A DNA stretch of 64,000 nt from Heloderma charlesbogerti (GCA_026122225.1 JANEZZ010001497.1:434001-498000); one strand, 5' to 3'. Counted from the stretch's first letter, positions 46,350 through 57,753 are shown. The notes: generated from the letters alone by a model not told the origin. Program-made: numbers and translations.

Positions 46350-46945
46350 AGTCATTGATAGCCTTCTCCTCCATGAGGCAATGGACTCATCCTGATGGGC
46401 TTACCTGGAGATAGATGGCAATAATGTAGGTATGTATGTATTTAAAATAAATAAGTAAAATTTATGTTTAAAAAATCTTGGCCACCTTTCAGGGCAGAAG
46501 CCCCCTCAAGGCAGCTCACATATAATGCAATAATATAATAGCATAAAAACATAAGAACAGCCCTGCTGGATCAGGCCAAGGCTCAATATAGTCCAGCATT
46601 CTGTTCACACAGTGGCCAACCAACTGTCGACTGGGAACCCACAAGCAGGACATAAATGCAACAGCACCCTCCTGCCCATGTTCCCCAGCAACTGGTGTTC
46701 TTAGGCATACTTCCCCTGATACTGGAAGTAGCATGTAGCCATCAGGACTAATATCCATTGATAGCCTTCTCCTCCATGGATTTCTCCAATCCCCTTTTAA
46801 AGCTGTCCAACTTGTTGGCCATCACTACATCTTGTGGTAGTGAATTCCACAGCTTAGCTATGGTGCCGTTCTTGGAAGTGGCATTGGATGTGTTACCTGC
46901 TCTAACTAAATACATAAGTCCAATATTATACAATCCTTAAGCAAG
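46350..46945 (-). mobile_element. CR1 LINE 3' end
   Basis: On the - strand it carries TAGTGATGGCCAACAAGTTG-type text, CAACTGGTGTTCTTAGGC (as complement) and the CATAAGAACAGCCCTGCTGG terminus. Non-coding. Confidence 0.6.
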
Positions 46946-47249
46946 GACAAATTCATCACAGCTTGGAGAAAGCAATTCTAACTGAGCAAGGCGGGACACC
47001 TGATTTTCACCAACTGCCTCCCCCCTACTCCAGCCATGGAGTAGTTTCCAATCACCTGTCCCATGGAAGAGTTTCTCCAGAGGCATGGGGAGCTGCAGGG
47101 AGTAGGGTGGATTGGTGAAAATCAAGTGCACAAGTGAAACTGCTTTCCACTAGAGCAAAGCCAACATTGGATATAACCCAGAAATGTATCATGTTAAGAA
47201 TCTAGAGGAAAGGTATCAAGATCTTCAGTACCTTGGCATAACCAGGATT
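46946..47249. other. Unassigned sequence
   Basis: Nothing recognised; precedes the orphan promoter-like block. Confidence 0.35.
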
Positions 47250-47495
47250 TTTTTTTCATGATCATGAGATAAGAGTTATAAAATGTGTAAACCATGTCAA
47301 GGCACTGTCTAGAACTGAAATTTAATTGGGAATTTATAACCAGTGAAAAGGAGAGATGTTACAGAAGCAAACAATTAAAGAAGATGTGAAGTGGCCATGA
47401 CTTTTACCTTCCTGCCACTTGGTAAACAAAAACAGGCACCTCCATTTTCATAAACAGCTGAATATCTTTCTGCCTTTCTGTCATCTTCAAGAACC
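47250..47495 (+). promoter_or_regulatory. Candidate paralogous defensin-family promoter and leader exon (orphan)
   Basis: This block aligns with 13780-14020 (shared TATAAAAT.TGT, CATGTCAAGGCA, GAAGTGGCCATGAC, CCTGCCACTT). Near its end a TATA-like TTCATAAACAGCTG is followed, about 45 bases on, by a donor-like ACC/GTGAGT at 47496. That layout resembles the defensin TATA/leader exons. No signal-peptide exon follows: a BovB LINE was inserted at 47.63 kb. It could serve as a distal alternative promoter for the 62.86-kb exon, or be dead. Confidence 0.35.
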
Positions 47496-47630
47496 GTGAG
47501 TATATTTTTTTCTTATAACCTAGCCTGCTGCCTCAGCTGTGGTGGTGGGCACTATCCACCAGCACATCTGAGGAATAGGGGCCATAGGTCAGTGGTACAG
47601 CTTGGAGTGGGACAGCCAGTAATTTTTATA

Positions 47631-50600
47631 GGGAAGTGCAACCCACTCCAGTATTCTTGCCAAGAAAACCCCATGGAACCTATCACAAGGCTAAAAGATA
47701 CGATGCCGGAAGATGAGCCCCTCAGGTCGGAGGGTGTCCAATATACTACTGGGGAAGAGCAGAGGGTATTTCCAAGTAGCGCCAGAAAGAGTGAAGCGGC
47801 TGGGCCAAAGCCGAAAGGACACTCAGCTGTGGATGTGTCTGGTGGTGAAAAGAAAATCCGATGCTGTAAAGAACAATACTGTTTAGGAACCTGGAATGTT
47901 AGATCAATGAATCAAGGTAAGCTGGAGGTGGTCAAACATGAGATGGCAAGATTGAACATCGACATCTTGGGAATCAGTGAACTAAAATGGACAGGAATCG
48001 GCGAATTTAATTCAGGTGACCATCATATCTACTATTGTGGGCAAGAATCCCTTAGAAGAAATGGAGTAGCACTCATAGTCAACAAAAGGGTGGGAAAAGC
48101 AGTACTGGGGTACAATCTTAAAAATGATAGAATGATCTCAGTACGAATCCAAGGCAAACCATTCAACATCACAGTAATTCAAGTCTATGCCCCAACCACT
48201 GATGCCGAAGAAGCTGAGGTTGATCGGTTCTATGAAGACCTCCAACACCTTCTAGAACTAACACCAAAAAAAGATGTCCATCATAGGGGACTGGAATGCT
48301 AAAGTAGGAAGTCAAGAAATCACCGGGATAACAGGCAGGCATGGCCTTGGTGTACAAAATGAAGCAGGACAAAAGCTAATAGAGTTTTGCCAAGAGAACA
48401 CGCTGATCATAGCAAACACTCTTTTCCAACAGCACAAGAGACGACTCTACACATGGACATCACCAGATGGTCAATATCGAAATCAGATTGATTATGTACT
48501 TTGCAGCCAAAGTTGGAGAAGCTCCATACAGTCAGTCAAAACAAGACCTGGAGCTGACTGTGGCTCAGATCATGAGCTGCTTCTTGCAAAATTTCAGCTG
48601 AAATTGAAGAACGTAGGGAAAACCACTAAACCAGTCAGGTATGACCTAAATCATATCCCTGATGAATATACAGTGGAGGTGAGGAATAGATTTCAGGGAC
48701 TAGACCTGATAGACAGAGTGCCTGAGGAACTATGGACGGAGGTCCGTAACATTGTTCAGGAGGCAGCAACGAAATCCATCCCAAAGAAAAAGAAATGCAA
48801 GAAAGCCAAGTGGCTGTCTGATGAGGCTTTACAAGTAGCTGAGGAAAGAAGGGAAGCAAAAAGCAAGGGAGAAAGGGGAAGATATATCCAACTGAATGCA
48901 GAGTTCCAGAGAATAGCAAGGAGAGACAAGAAGGCCTTCTTAAATGAACAATGCAAGGAAATTGAGGAAAACAACAGAATGGGAAAGACTAGAGATCTCT
49001 TCAAGAAAATTGGAGATCTCAAGGGAACGTTTTGTGCAAAGACTGGCATGATAAAGGACAAAGAAGGCAGGGACCTCACAGAAGCAGATGAGATTAAGAA
49101 GAGGTGGAAATAATACACAGAAGAACTATACAGGAAAGATCTTAATGTCCTTGATAGCCATGATAGTAATGTCCTTGATAGCCATGATAGTGCGGTCACT
49201 GAAGTTGAGCCGGACATCCTCGAGAGTGAAGTCAAGTGGGCCTTAGGAAGCATTAGCAACAACAAAGCTAGCAGAGATGACAGTATTCCAGCTGAGCTAT
49301 TTAAAATCCTAAAAGATGATGCTGTTAAAGTGCTGCATTCAATATGCCAACAAATTTGGAACACTCAGCAATGGCTGCAAGACTGGAAAAGGTCAGTTTA
49401 CATTCCAATTCCAAAGAAGGGCAACGCCAAAGAGTGTTCAAACTACCGCACCATTGCGCTCATTTCACATGCCAGCAAGGTGATGCTCAAAATCCTACAA
49501 GCTAGGCTTCAGCAGTATGCGAACCGAGAACTACCGGAAGTACAAGCTGGGTTTCGAAGAGGCAGAGGAACTAGAGATCAAATCACCAACATTCGCTGCA
49601 TCATGGAGAAAGCAAGAGAATTCCAGAAAAACGTCTATTTCTGCTTCATTGACTACGCGAAAGCCTTTGATTGTGTGGATCACAACAAACTGTGGCAAAT
49701 TCTGAAAGTGATGGGAGTACCAGACCACCTTACCTGTCTCCTGAGAAACCTGTATGAGGGTCAAGAAGCAACAGTAAGAACCGGACATGGAACAACCGAG
49801 TGGTTCAAAATTGGGAAAGGAGTACGACAAGGCTGCATATTGTCACCCTGCTTATTTAACTTATATGCAGAGTACATCATGAGAAATGCCGGGTTGGATG
49901 AATCAGAGGTCAGAATTAAGATTGCCGGGAGAATTATCAACAACCTCCGATATGCAGACGATACCACCCTAATGGCAGAAAGTGAAGAGGATCTAAAGAG
50001 CCTCTTGTTGAGGGTGAAAGAGGAGAGTGCAAAAGCTGGTTTGAAACTCAACATTAAAAAAACTAAGATCATGTCATCTGGCCCTATCACTTCCTGGCAT
50101 ATAGAAGGGGAAGAAATGGAAGCAGTGACAGATTTTACTTTCTTGGGCTCCAAGATCACCGCAGACGGTGACTGTAGCCATGAAATTAAAAGACGCTTGC
50201 TCCTTGGGAGGAAAGCTATGGCAAACCTAGACGCATAGTCAGAAGCAGAGACATCACCTTGCCGACAAAGGTCCGTCTAATCAAAGCTATGGTTTTCCCA
50301 GTAGTAATGTATGGCTGTGAGAGCTGGACTATAAGGAAGGCTGAGCGCCGAAGAATTGATGCTTTCGAACTGTGGTGCTGGAGAAGACTCTTACGAGTTC
50401 CCTGGACTGCAAGGAGGTCAAATCAGTCCATCCTAAAGGAAATCAACCCTGAGTGCTCATTGGAAGGACAGATCCTGAAGCTGAAGCTCCAATATTTTGG
50501 CCACCTAATGTGAAGAGAAAACTCCCTGGAAAAGACCCTGATGCTGGGAAAGACTGAAGGCAAAAGGAGAAGGGGACGGCAGAGGATGAGATGGCTAGAT

Positions 50601-50733
50601 AGCATCACCGATGCAACGAATATGAACCTGAGCACACTCTGGGAGAGAGCGCAGGACAGGAAGGCCTGGCGTGCTATGGTCCATGGGGTCATGAAGAGTC
50701 GGACACGACTGAACGACTGAACAACAACAACAA
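47631..50733 (+). mobile_element. Nearly full-length RTE/BovB LINE (inactivated)
   Basis: Runs from GCAACCCACTCCAGTATTC to the tail AACAACAACAA, with the 5'-most leader missing relative to 14272. It encodes endonuclease then reverse transcriptase in one long ORF broken by a few lesions (see the coding entry). The high integrity compared with the other BovB pieces marks it as the youngest copy in the window. It lies 135 bases after the orphan promoter-like block. Confidence 0.9.
47643..50684 (+). pseudogene. BovB ORF2 (endonuclease and reverse transcriptase), four lesions
   Basis: The endonuclease begins CLGTWNVRSMNQGKLEVVKH and continues ISELKWTGIGEF and VIQVYAPTT. Near 48270 about five bases are missing compared with the copy at 15040, shifting the frame. 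It resumes IIGDWNAKVGSQ (GDWN block) and SDHELLLAKF (SDH block). A TAA stop is at 49111. The same frame then carries the polymerase: FIDYAKAFDCVDHNKLWQIL, GVRQGCILSP and YADDTTLMAE, so both palm motifs are intact. One base is lost near 50231, and a CGA-to-TGA-type stop falls at 50511. The C-terminus (MYGCESWTIRKAERRR) remains readable. No other host sequence interrupts it. Confidence 0.85.
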
Positions 50734-50940
50734 TGAGAATTTTGCTTTTGCTTGCAAAACGTGCGAGCATGCCCCCATTCCAAGTGCCGAACATGAGTGC
50801 AAGAATGTGTCCACTGAAAATATTCATGAATTGTATAACATGTTCTTGTGATCACGTTGCTCCCAATTCCCAATTTGATTTGTGCAAATTTCCTAATTGG
50901 TGTAAATTTCCTTAGTAAACTGAATCAGCCCTGCTATGGT
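50734..50940. other. Unassigned sequence
   Basis: Short stretch with no recognised feature. Confidence 0.4.
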
Positions 50941-50989
50941 CTATGGAGGAAATTTGTGCAAATCTGGGGAGATCTGTGCAAAATTCCCA

Positions 50990-51415
50990 TTCGCTCGCTG
51001 CTTGATATGCACAAGGTTACAGCTTGAGACTGGGATACCTGAGAGAGTGCCTTCTCTCTTACCAACCTGCCTGGTCACTGAGGTCATCAGTGGTCCCACA
51101 TGGATCTATGGCTCGATTGGAGTCCACCCGGAGAAGAGCCTTCAGTGTGGTGGCCCCCTTTCTTTGGAAGTCCCTGCCCCTGGAGCTCAGACAGGCAGTG
51201 TTTCTTCTGGCACATCCTGAAAACAGCTCTTTTCCAGGAAGCATTCCTTCACTGGCCAGCCATTGTTTTAATTAGCATTATGTTTTTAAAAAGAATACTT
51301 TTAATATGGTTTTTAATATTTTAATCTTTTAATTGTTTTACCTCATGTTCACCGCTTTGGAATCTGCTTTAGATATGGAACAATATGCAAATGTTGTAAA
51401 TAAATAAACAAATAA
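50990..51415 (+). mobile_element. L2/CR1-type LINE 3' end
   Basis: The frame reads TRRRAFSVVAPFLWKSLPLELR, the C-terminal motif of L2 ORF2. Then a 3' UTR with CCGCTTTGGAATCTGCTTTAG and an AAATAAATAAAC tail. Confidence 0.65.
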
Positions 51416-51519
51416 GGTTCCCATATATGAAGAGGGAGCAGCCATCACAAATGCAAATGGGAATCAGGCACGAGATGAGTAGTGAAACAATGTTTGGAGA
51501 ATCCAGGTGATTGCAAACA

Positions 51520-51930
51520 TTGCTCATTCGGCCCATCCCTAGATTATCAAGCTCACTAAAATTCTCTGAAATTCACTTTGAAGCTCATTTTGTCTCACTC
51601 CCATTTTTTTGTTTGTTTTTGACCTGTTTTCATCTCATTTTAAAGGAGAAAGTGTGCGTTTCGAATGGGAAAAGTGTATTTCTGTGTGAATTTTTCAACA
51701 TTACGCACTTTCCCTGCTTTTACTAAGGTGTGGATTCACATTTTGTTTTGAAAAATATACATTTCAAAGTGTACATTTTCAAAAATTACACGTGTTCAAG
51801 TGCAATCACACATTTGGGAATCTGCAAACATTTCTCAAAAAAAGCACTCCTGTTTGTATTCGTGTTCAGGGTTGTATTTGTGTTCAAGATTTGCAAACAG
51901 AAATGAAATTCTTACATATCCCTAGACAGG
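51520..51930. mobile_element. AT-rich non-autonomous repeat
   Basis: CCATCCCTAG at 51533-51542 and ATATCCCTAG at 51917-51926 bracket ACATTT/AAATGT-rich text akin to 33331-33960. Confidence 0.4.
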
Positions 51931-52890
51931 GCCAATGGTTCACATTCAGAAGGTCCCAGATTCAATCCCTGGCATCTCCAGTTAGGCTTAGAAAAGAATC
52001 CTGGCTGAAACACTGGATAGCTGCTGTCAGTCAAGATCGACAATACCGACTCAGGGCTCCATCACATGGGTGGAGAAATCCACATCAGTACCGGGTCTTT
52101 CTCTCTCTGGTTTCATCGTGGGATTAGATCTGGCTCCTTTACATAGTCGCTTCAGTCTCATTATATTCCATTCCTTACCTTTTCATGGGGTGGCTACTTT
52201 TCCACAAAAAGCCATTACATGCACTGGGGGCATTGCAAAATTTCCTCCCTGGTTCCTGCCCCTTTCCCTCCCCTTGCAGGTTACTGGTGGTTTAGTTGTG
52301 ATCGACATGCCATGCAGGGGACAGCAACCTCCAACAAACTGCCCAAACCCTGCCCCTGCGGGCACTGGCATGCCGGGAAACTGCTGGCATGCTGGCATGC
52401 GGCATGCTGGCCATTCTGTGTTGTGGAGTGAGCAGCCGAAGTTGGGAGCAAAAGTCGTTGCATTGCATTCAGTTACTGCAAGCTGGCGTGGCGGCAAGCT
52501 GGCATGGCAGCAAGCCGGCGGGTCAGTATACCGACAAACCCACCATCCTGACATCTCTGCCATCATCGTCATGACTGCACCCCAAACAAACCCAAACAAC
52601 CGCCCACAGCAGCACACACAGAGCGGTTTCTTCATGCTATGGGTGAAATACACAGGGAGGTCATGGCATTCCTGTTGCGCAGGCTGAAGAAATACTGCAT
52701 TTTTTTCTGTTTGGGGACAACATAGGATAGACATGGGGGAAATGGCAGGAAAATCACTGGCGGATTACGACGTCGTGAAATGGACCCGCAAACTTCTGTG
52801 AGTGGCCAATCATGAATCTGCAGGTGTAGAGATGCCCTTAGGTGGACCAATTTTCTGACCCAGTATAAGGCAGCTTCCTGTGTTCCTATC
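51930..52890 (+). mobile_element. tRNA-derived SINE split by an insertion
   Basis: The left part (51930-52050) holds the B-box-like GATTCAATCCCTGGC and GATCGACAATACC. The right part (52818-52890) resumes with TAGGTGGACC...CAGTATAAGGCAGCTTCCTG. Together they make one SINE of the kind at 21960. Confidence 0.55.
52050..52817. mobile_element. Unclassified 770-bp insertion inside the SINE
   Basis: GC-richer than its surroundings. Starts near CAGGGCTCCATCACATG and ends near GTGTAGAGATGCCC; the two ends are loosely complementary (AGGGC.TC..CAC), which suggests a DNA transposon. A 205-codon + frame (52070-52687) and a 183-codon - frame (52734-52183) are both open, without a domain I recognise. Internal GCATGC-rich repeats lie at 52360-52420. 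Confidence 0.4.
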
Positions 52891-53587
52891 CCACAGGAAG
52901 TGGCAAAGTAAATTTCAAGTACTACTTCAGATGGTTTTTATAAGTGGGATGGGAAATCTTGTCCTTCAGCCCAGGCAGCAAAATGTCTTGGGCTGCTCCT
53001 GCTTCAATGTTATCTTTTGGAGGGGATCATGCTACCAAGAGTGGAGCCTGAGAGAAAGCAACTGAAGCCAGATCTAGAAAATCTATGATGGAATCAGAAG
53101 GCAATGGATATGGTTGAGTGTGCCAAGCGTAACATAGACCACAGAACACAGGATATCTATCTTCCATGCAAAATGGTTGCAGCTGTTTAGTTCTCCACTC
53201 ATCTTTCATAACACTTAGTTGAACATGCTTCGTGTCATGATGCCATGATATCCCCCAGTCCTCATTCCCTTCTTTTTTTTTTTTAAAAAAAGAAGAGTCT
53301 TCCACCTTCACTTTTGCTTTCATGCATGTCACACAACTCTCCCAAAAGAAGTTAGCGATCTGGGAGCATGGCACACTCTCTCATCTCATTTGAAAGCAGG
53401 GTGGGGTGGGGGGACTTTGTTGTTTCTACAACATAGGAACTAGAACCAAGCTCAAATGTCAGCAAGTTCACTTTTATGCTGCTTGCATTGCCATCTTTGT
53501 ACCTTGCTGTGCCTTCTCTCTTTGCGATATTGAGATCGACAACACATTTCTGCCATGAAAACATGTTATATGTTCGCTTTGATTCTC
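52891..53587. other. Unassigned sequence
   Basis: Overlapping frames of 60-130 codons on the - strand with no recognised domain. No repeat identified. Confidence 0.35.
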
Positions 53588-54167
53588 TAGGGGTGTACGG
53601 ATTCCCCACCGTCTGTTCCAGTGGGGAATCCGGGGAGGGGAGGTGATCCATTCCTCCCCCCCAGAATCCTCCAGAGCGGCTCCACTTGGATTCCGGGGGG
53701 GGGGACTGGCTTGGGGGCCACTTACCTTCCTTCCTGCCAGCCAGAGCCATTCACCTCCTCCCTGTCCCTCCCGTTCGCCATATCTTTAAAAAAAAAAAAA
53801 GCGATCGGGAGGATGTGCCCATAGACTTAGACGCAAATAAAGTCATGAATCTTGCGTCTAAGTCTATGTGTCCATAGGCTTATATGCAAGATTCACGGCT
53901 CTATTTTGTGTATAAGTCTATGGGCACATCCTCCTGATGGCCATTTTTTTTTTTTAAGACATGGCAATCAGCAGGGACATGGAGGAGGCGAACGGGTGTG
54001 GCTGGCAACAAGCAGCTGAGTGCCGTTCCGCTTCCAGTCCTCCTGGAGCGGAGGTAAGTGGTCCCAATCTGCTGCGGATTCCTGAATTTGAATCATCTGA
54101 ATTCAAATTTGAATCATTCATTTGAATCACTCATTTGAATCCGCAGAGGATTTCTCTGACATCCCTA
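53588..54167. mobile_element. Foldback hAT element, copy F
   Basis: TAGGGGTGTACGGATTCC to GACATCCCTA, with an exact 8-bp duplication TGATTCTC (53580-53587, 54168-54175). A long hairpin at about 53780-53955 has arms GGAGGATGTGCCCATAGACT and its complement, related to the core at 24.8-25.0 kb. A second palindromic patch (GAATTTGAATCA/TGAATTCAAATT) lies near the right end. No coding. Confidence 0.8.
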
Positions 54168-54175
54168 TGATTCTC

Positions 54176-54700
54176 TTTGTAGGACTCCGGGTTGCTCGAG
54201 GTAGGGGGGACTTAAACTTAATGAGGGAGATTCTAGGGATGTTTGTGAGGTTGTGGATTCCTGGATAGCTATGCATGATAGTTGGGTGGATTGACGAGGG
54301 TGGTAACAAACTGCACATGTATTAGGTTTCGGATGCTTGATGCCCTTCAACACCTTCTGTCAACTTGAAACAAGGTTCATACATCTGAGTTCTAGCTTTT
54401 TATCTCTTGTGCAGTAGCAAAAGGTGCATTTTAGGTACAGAACATCCACAGTTAAACTATTTAAACACAGAAAATGTGAAAGATCTCAGCTGTTTCCCGT
54501 CTCCCAGCTGAGCAGAGCAGGGGAAGCTGGGAGATGGGAAGTCTAGGGACTATAGAAGCAAGCAGGCTCCCAAAGAGTGGGCGATCAGAGTGAGTGAACA
54601 GGGAGAGCAAACAGGAGTTGGCCAGGGGAGGTCAAGGGGGAGGCCCCTAACATTTTGTTTCAAAAAACTTTTTTTTACATTTCTTTTTCTTGTAACACAC
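54176..54700. other. Unassigned sequence
   Basis: No gene or repeat recognised. Confidence 0.35.
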
Positions 54701-54729
54701 ACTTCCATACTAGTTGGACTTTGTTTTTA

Positions 54730-55735
54730 ATCTCCCATGAGTAGAGGACCAGGCACAGGCTACTCTAGAACAATCAGAAAGCTAGACACAAAAAGGGAAA
54801 AGAGACTATGGAAGGACAAAACTGTCCAGTGGTGGTGACCTGCAAGGTGTGTGCAATGTTTGTTTTCTTGCCTGAGAACAACATGGCCTACATGTTCAAC
54901 AAGTGCAAGTTGATCACATTGCTGGTAGGGATGTATGAAAGTCACTTACCTTTTCGCAGGGGTGCTTCGCGGTGGGGGGGAGGTGCTTCACTTCTCCCCC
55001 CGAAGTTCAGGAGAGAAGTTCAGGCACCCATAGAAAGCCGCCATTTGCGTACGTGCTTTTTTTTTTTTCAAAGTCACCCGTGATAGGTTACGTAACGATT
55101 TACGTAGCCTATCATGGCTGACTTTGGAAATCTAGCCGTGATAGGCTACGTTAATCGTTACGTAGCCTATCACGTTTTTTTTTTTTTTACACTTTGTAAT
55201 GCCGCCCCCGCCCCCGACAAAAGGCCGACGAACCGCCGCCGGGACCTGCCGCCGGGAGGGACATTCGCCAAAGGTAAGTCCCATCCCGGGGAGGGGGGGG
55301 GATGGTGGTGGAGAATTTCACCGCCGATTTCAGGGGGCTGAATGCATTGGCGCTCGGCCCCCCGAAGATTCAGGGAGATATTCTCCGCCATCCCTAATTG
55401 CTGGAAGAAAAAGTAAGAGAACTGGAGCAGTGAGTGTCAACCCCCCAGGGAATAAGAGAACACGAAGAGTTCTTGGACAGAACGATGGAACTACAGCAGC
55501 AAAGTGAAGGCCAGAAGCTTGAAGAGCAACAGCAAGCTGAGGCAGAAGAGGAAAATGCTGAGGTGAGGAAAAATGGAGGAGAGGATACTCCTTGGAAAAG
55601 GGTGACAGTTAGGAGCAGAAGAACTAGAAGACACTCTACACCAGTAGAAGCAATGGAACTATGGAACCATGTCAGGTACTTGAGGATGAGACTGGAGGAC
55701 AGCCTGCAGAGGAAGAATTCCAAACCGAGGGCCTA
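54730..55735 (+). mobile_element. CR1 ORF1 N-terminal region split by an hAT element
   Basis: Before the hAT element: TCKVCAMFVFLPENNMAYMF and NKCKLITLL, a Cys-X2-Cys...Cys zinc-finger-like start of CR1 ORF1. After it: LEEKVRELEQ, then the coiled-coil, Gln/Glu-rich stretch 55434-55736 (EHEEFLDRTMELQQQSEGQK, KRVTVRSRRTRR). The reading frame is continuous in sense across the excised hAT, but a stop (TGA near 55430) breaks it. Confidence 0.6.
54926..55396. mobile_element. Foldback hAT element, copy E
   Basis: TAGGGATGTATGAAAGTC to CTCCGCCATCCCTA, with an exact 8-bp duplication ATTGCTGG (54918-54925, 55397-55404). Two copies of the GATAGGTTACGTAACG.TTA hairpin lie at 55081-55113 and 55139-55172. 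It is a shorter relative of copies A and D, lacking the big central palindrome. Confidence 0.8.
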
Positions 55736-56310
55736 ACAGGCTATGTCACTGCCTGGCTGGGCCTGCCAGAAAGTCAGCCTCACCGCCCCTCCTGAGTCCA
55801 CATTCTACCATTTGCATTGCAGCCACTCTATGTCATCCCATCACCCCTAGGTTTAATTTACTGATTTCCCCTGGCTGGGCTTCACCCTCCCGTGTTGCCA
55901 GGAATTGGGGGGCAGAGATAGATGGGGCAGGCATGCCCAGCATGAGGTGCTTCTGCCACTCTCAGAATGGAGCTACTTCAACGTGGAGTAGCCTTGTAGT
56001 AGGCTGCTGCCTACTATTACCTCTTTTCCTTACAAGGAGGTGCTCCCATGGCCAGCTTAAACTTGAGGGCCTCCCTCCTTCCCGTGTTTAATTTGCTGAC
56101 ATTCCATCCTGTCTTGAGCCTTGCCTGTGGGGCTGGAAACTGAAAGTTGCTTCTCTCAGAATGACATCTTGAGTGGAATTTGGGGGGGGGGAGGCAGTTG
56201 TACCCCCTTTCCCCTATGAGCAGATGCCCATGCCTCACCTCCTTGAACACGATGTTAGTGGAGAGAGGAGATATAAATGGGCTAAGTAAATAAGATAAGC
56301 AAACTTAACA
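55736..56310. other. Unassigned sequence with a SINE/L2-like tail
   Basis: No coding. Near the end, GATATAAATGGGCTAAGTAA resembles a SINE or L2 terminus. Confidence 0.35.
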
Positions 56311-56314
56311 AAAG

Positions 56315-56870
56315 CTACATGGGTTCAGAACAAAATCTATGTAACCCAGGACCCTGTTTCACACAGTGACTGACCAGATGCCTACTGGAAACCCACAAGC
56401 AGCAGGACAGGAGTGCAACAGCACCCTCCTGCCCATTTCCCCCAGCAACTGGTATACATAAGCATGCTGCCTCTGATACTGGAGGTTGCATGCATATAGC
56501 CATCAGGACTAGTAGCCATTGGTAGCCTTCTCCTCCATCAATGTGTCCAATTCCCTTTTAAAGCCAACCAAGTTGGTGGCCATTATTACATCTTGTGGTA
56601 GCAAATTATATAATTTAACTATGCACTGTGTGAAGAAGCCCTTCCTTTTATGTGTCTTGATGATGATGATATTATCCATTCAGTCGTGTCTGACTTTTGG
56701 CGATTCTATGGATCATCTCTCTCCACGTATCCCACTCTTGTACTATTTCTTTGAGCTGTTCCATGCTCTGGTTGGTATCAGTTTTGATGGTATCTAGCCA
56801 TCTTGTTCTTTAGCGGCCAGGTTTTATGTGTCTCACTTAATCTAATAAAAGCAAGAGAGTCCTTCTCTTG
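56315..56870 (-). mobile_element. CR1 LINE 3' region with a nested RTE/BovB-like end
   Basis: The CR1 (complement) text CCAACTTGGTTGGCTTTAAA/CTCCATC is interrupted near 56660 by CAGTCGTGTCTGACTTTTGG...CTTTAGCGGCCAGG, a diverged RTE/BovB-type 3' end. The flanks TTTTATGTGTCT at 56647 and again at 56823 are a 12-bp duplication. Confidence 0.6.
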
Positions 56871-56879
56871 TGAATTTAT

Positions 56880-57260
56880 TTTATTTAAAATAAAGTGAAT
56901 TTATTTTATTCACTTCTTTTTAAACATACAGGATCCCATGCCAGTGCACACAACATTAAGAACAAACAACAAATCTAATATAAAACCCACACAATTACAC
57001 AATAAAAAGCAAATTAAACAACAACCCTTCAACCAGCAAGCCAACAAGAACAAGAATTGATTCAGTTGTAAAATTTTGAATATTGAACAGTTAAAATTAA
57101 AATGTTGAAAGGCATGGTCAAAGTAAAGTCCAATGTAACTTAGCACCAAAAAAGAAAAGGTAATCAGCACCAATCCTGCATCCTTTCTGAAGATGCCACC
57201 ACAGAGAAGGCCCTCCCCTTTGTAAATGCCTAGCACATGTCTCTCATTGAGGGCATTTGG
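56880..57260 (-). mobile_element. L2/CR1-type LINE 3' region
   Basis: Complement of the text at 29100-29365 (CACAGAGAAGGCCCTCCCC), preceded by an A-rich stretch. Confidence 0.45.
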
Positions 57261-57439
57261 AGAAGTGCATCCTCTGAACATCTTAGTGCATGGGCAGGAT
57301 AGTATGGGATGAGGGAGTCCTTGGGGTAATCTTCCAAGGCAGTAATCTTCCAGCCATGGGACAGTCCTGGAGGTGTTCTTGGTTGCACTCACATAGCGCA
57401 ACAGTGAAGCTACTTGAAAGGTTGTCCCAGAGAGGAAGG

Positions 57440-57745
57440 CCAGCATCTCTTCTCAATCATCCCAGAGTGTAGGACATGGAAGAATGGGCTCAAGTTCCAG
57501 GAAGCCCAATTCTGGCTGAACATCAGGAGAAACATCCTGACTTTTAGAGCAATATGACAATGGAACCAATGACCTAGGGAGGTGGTGGGCTCTCCCACAC
57601 TGGAGGCATTCAAGACGAGTCTGGACAGCCCTCTGTCAGGGATGCTCTGACTTGGATTCCTGCATTGAGCAAGGGGGTGGACTCGATGGCCTTGTAGGCC
57701 CCTTCCAACCCTACTATTCTACTACTGTTCTATGATTCTCGCCCA
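57440..57745 (+). mobile_element. CR1 LINE 3' end
   Basis: AGCCCAATTCTGGCTGAACA to GGTGGTGGGCTCTCCCACAC and the terminal ACTATTCTACTACTGTTCTA; canonical CR1 end. Confidence 0.7.
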
Positions 57746-57753
57746 ACACAGCC

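Noticed and set aside
48274..50238. Long open frames as host genes
   Set aside because: They carry endonuclease and reverse-transcriptase motifs of BovB, with CAA tail and truncated relatives elsewhere in the window.
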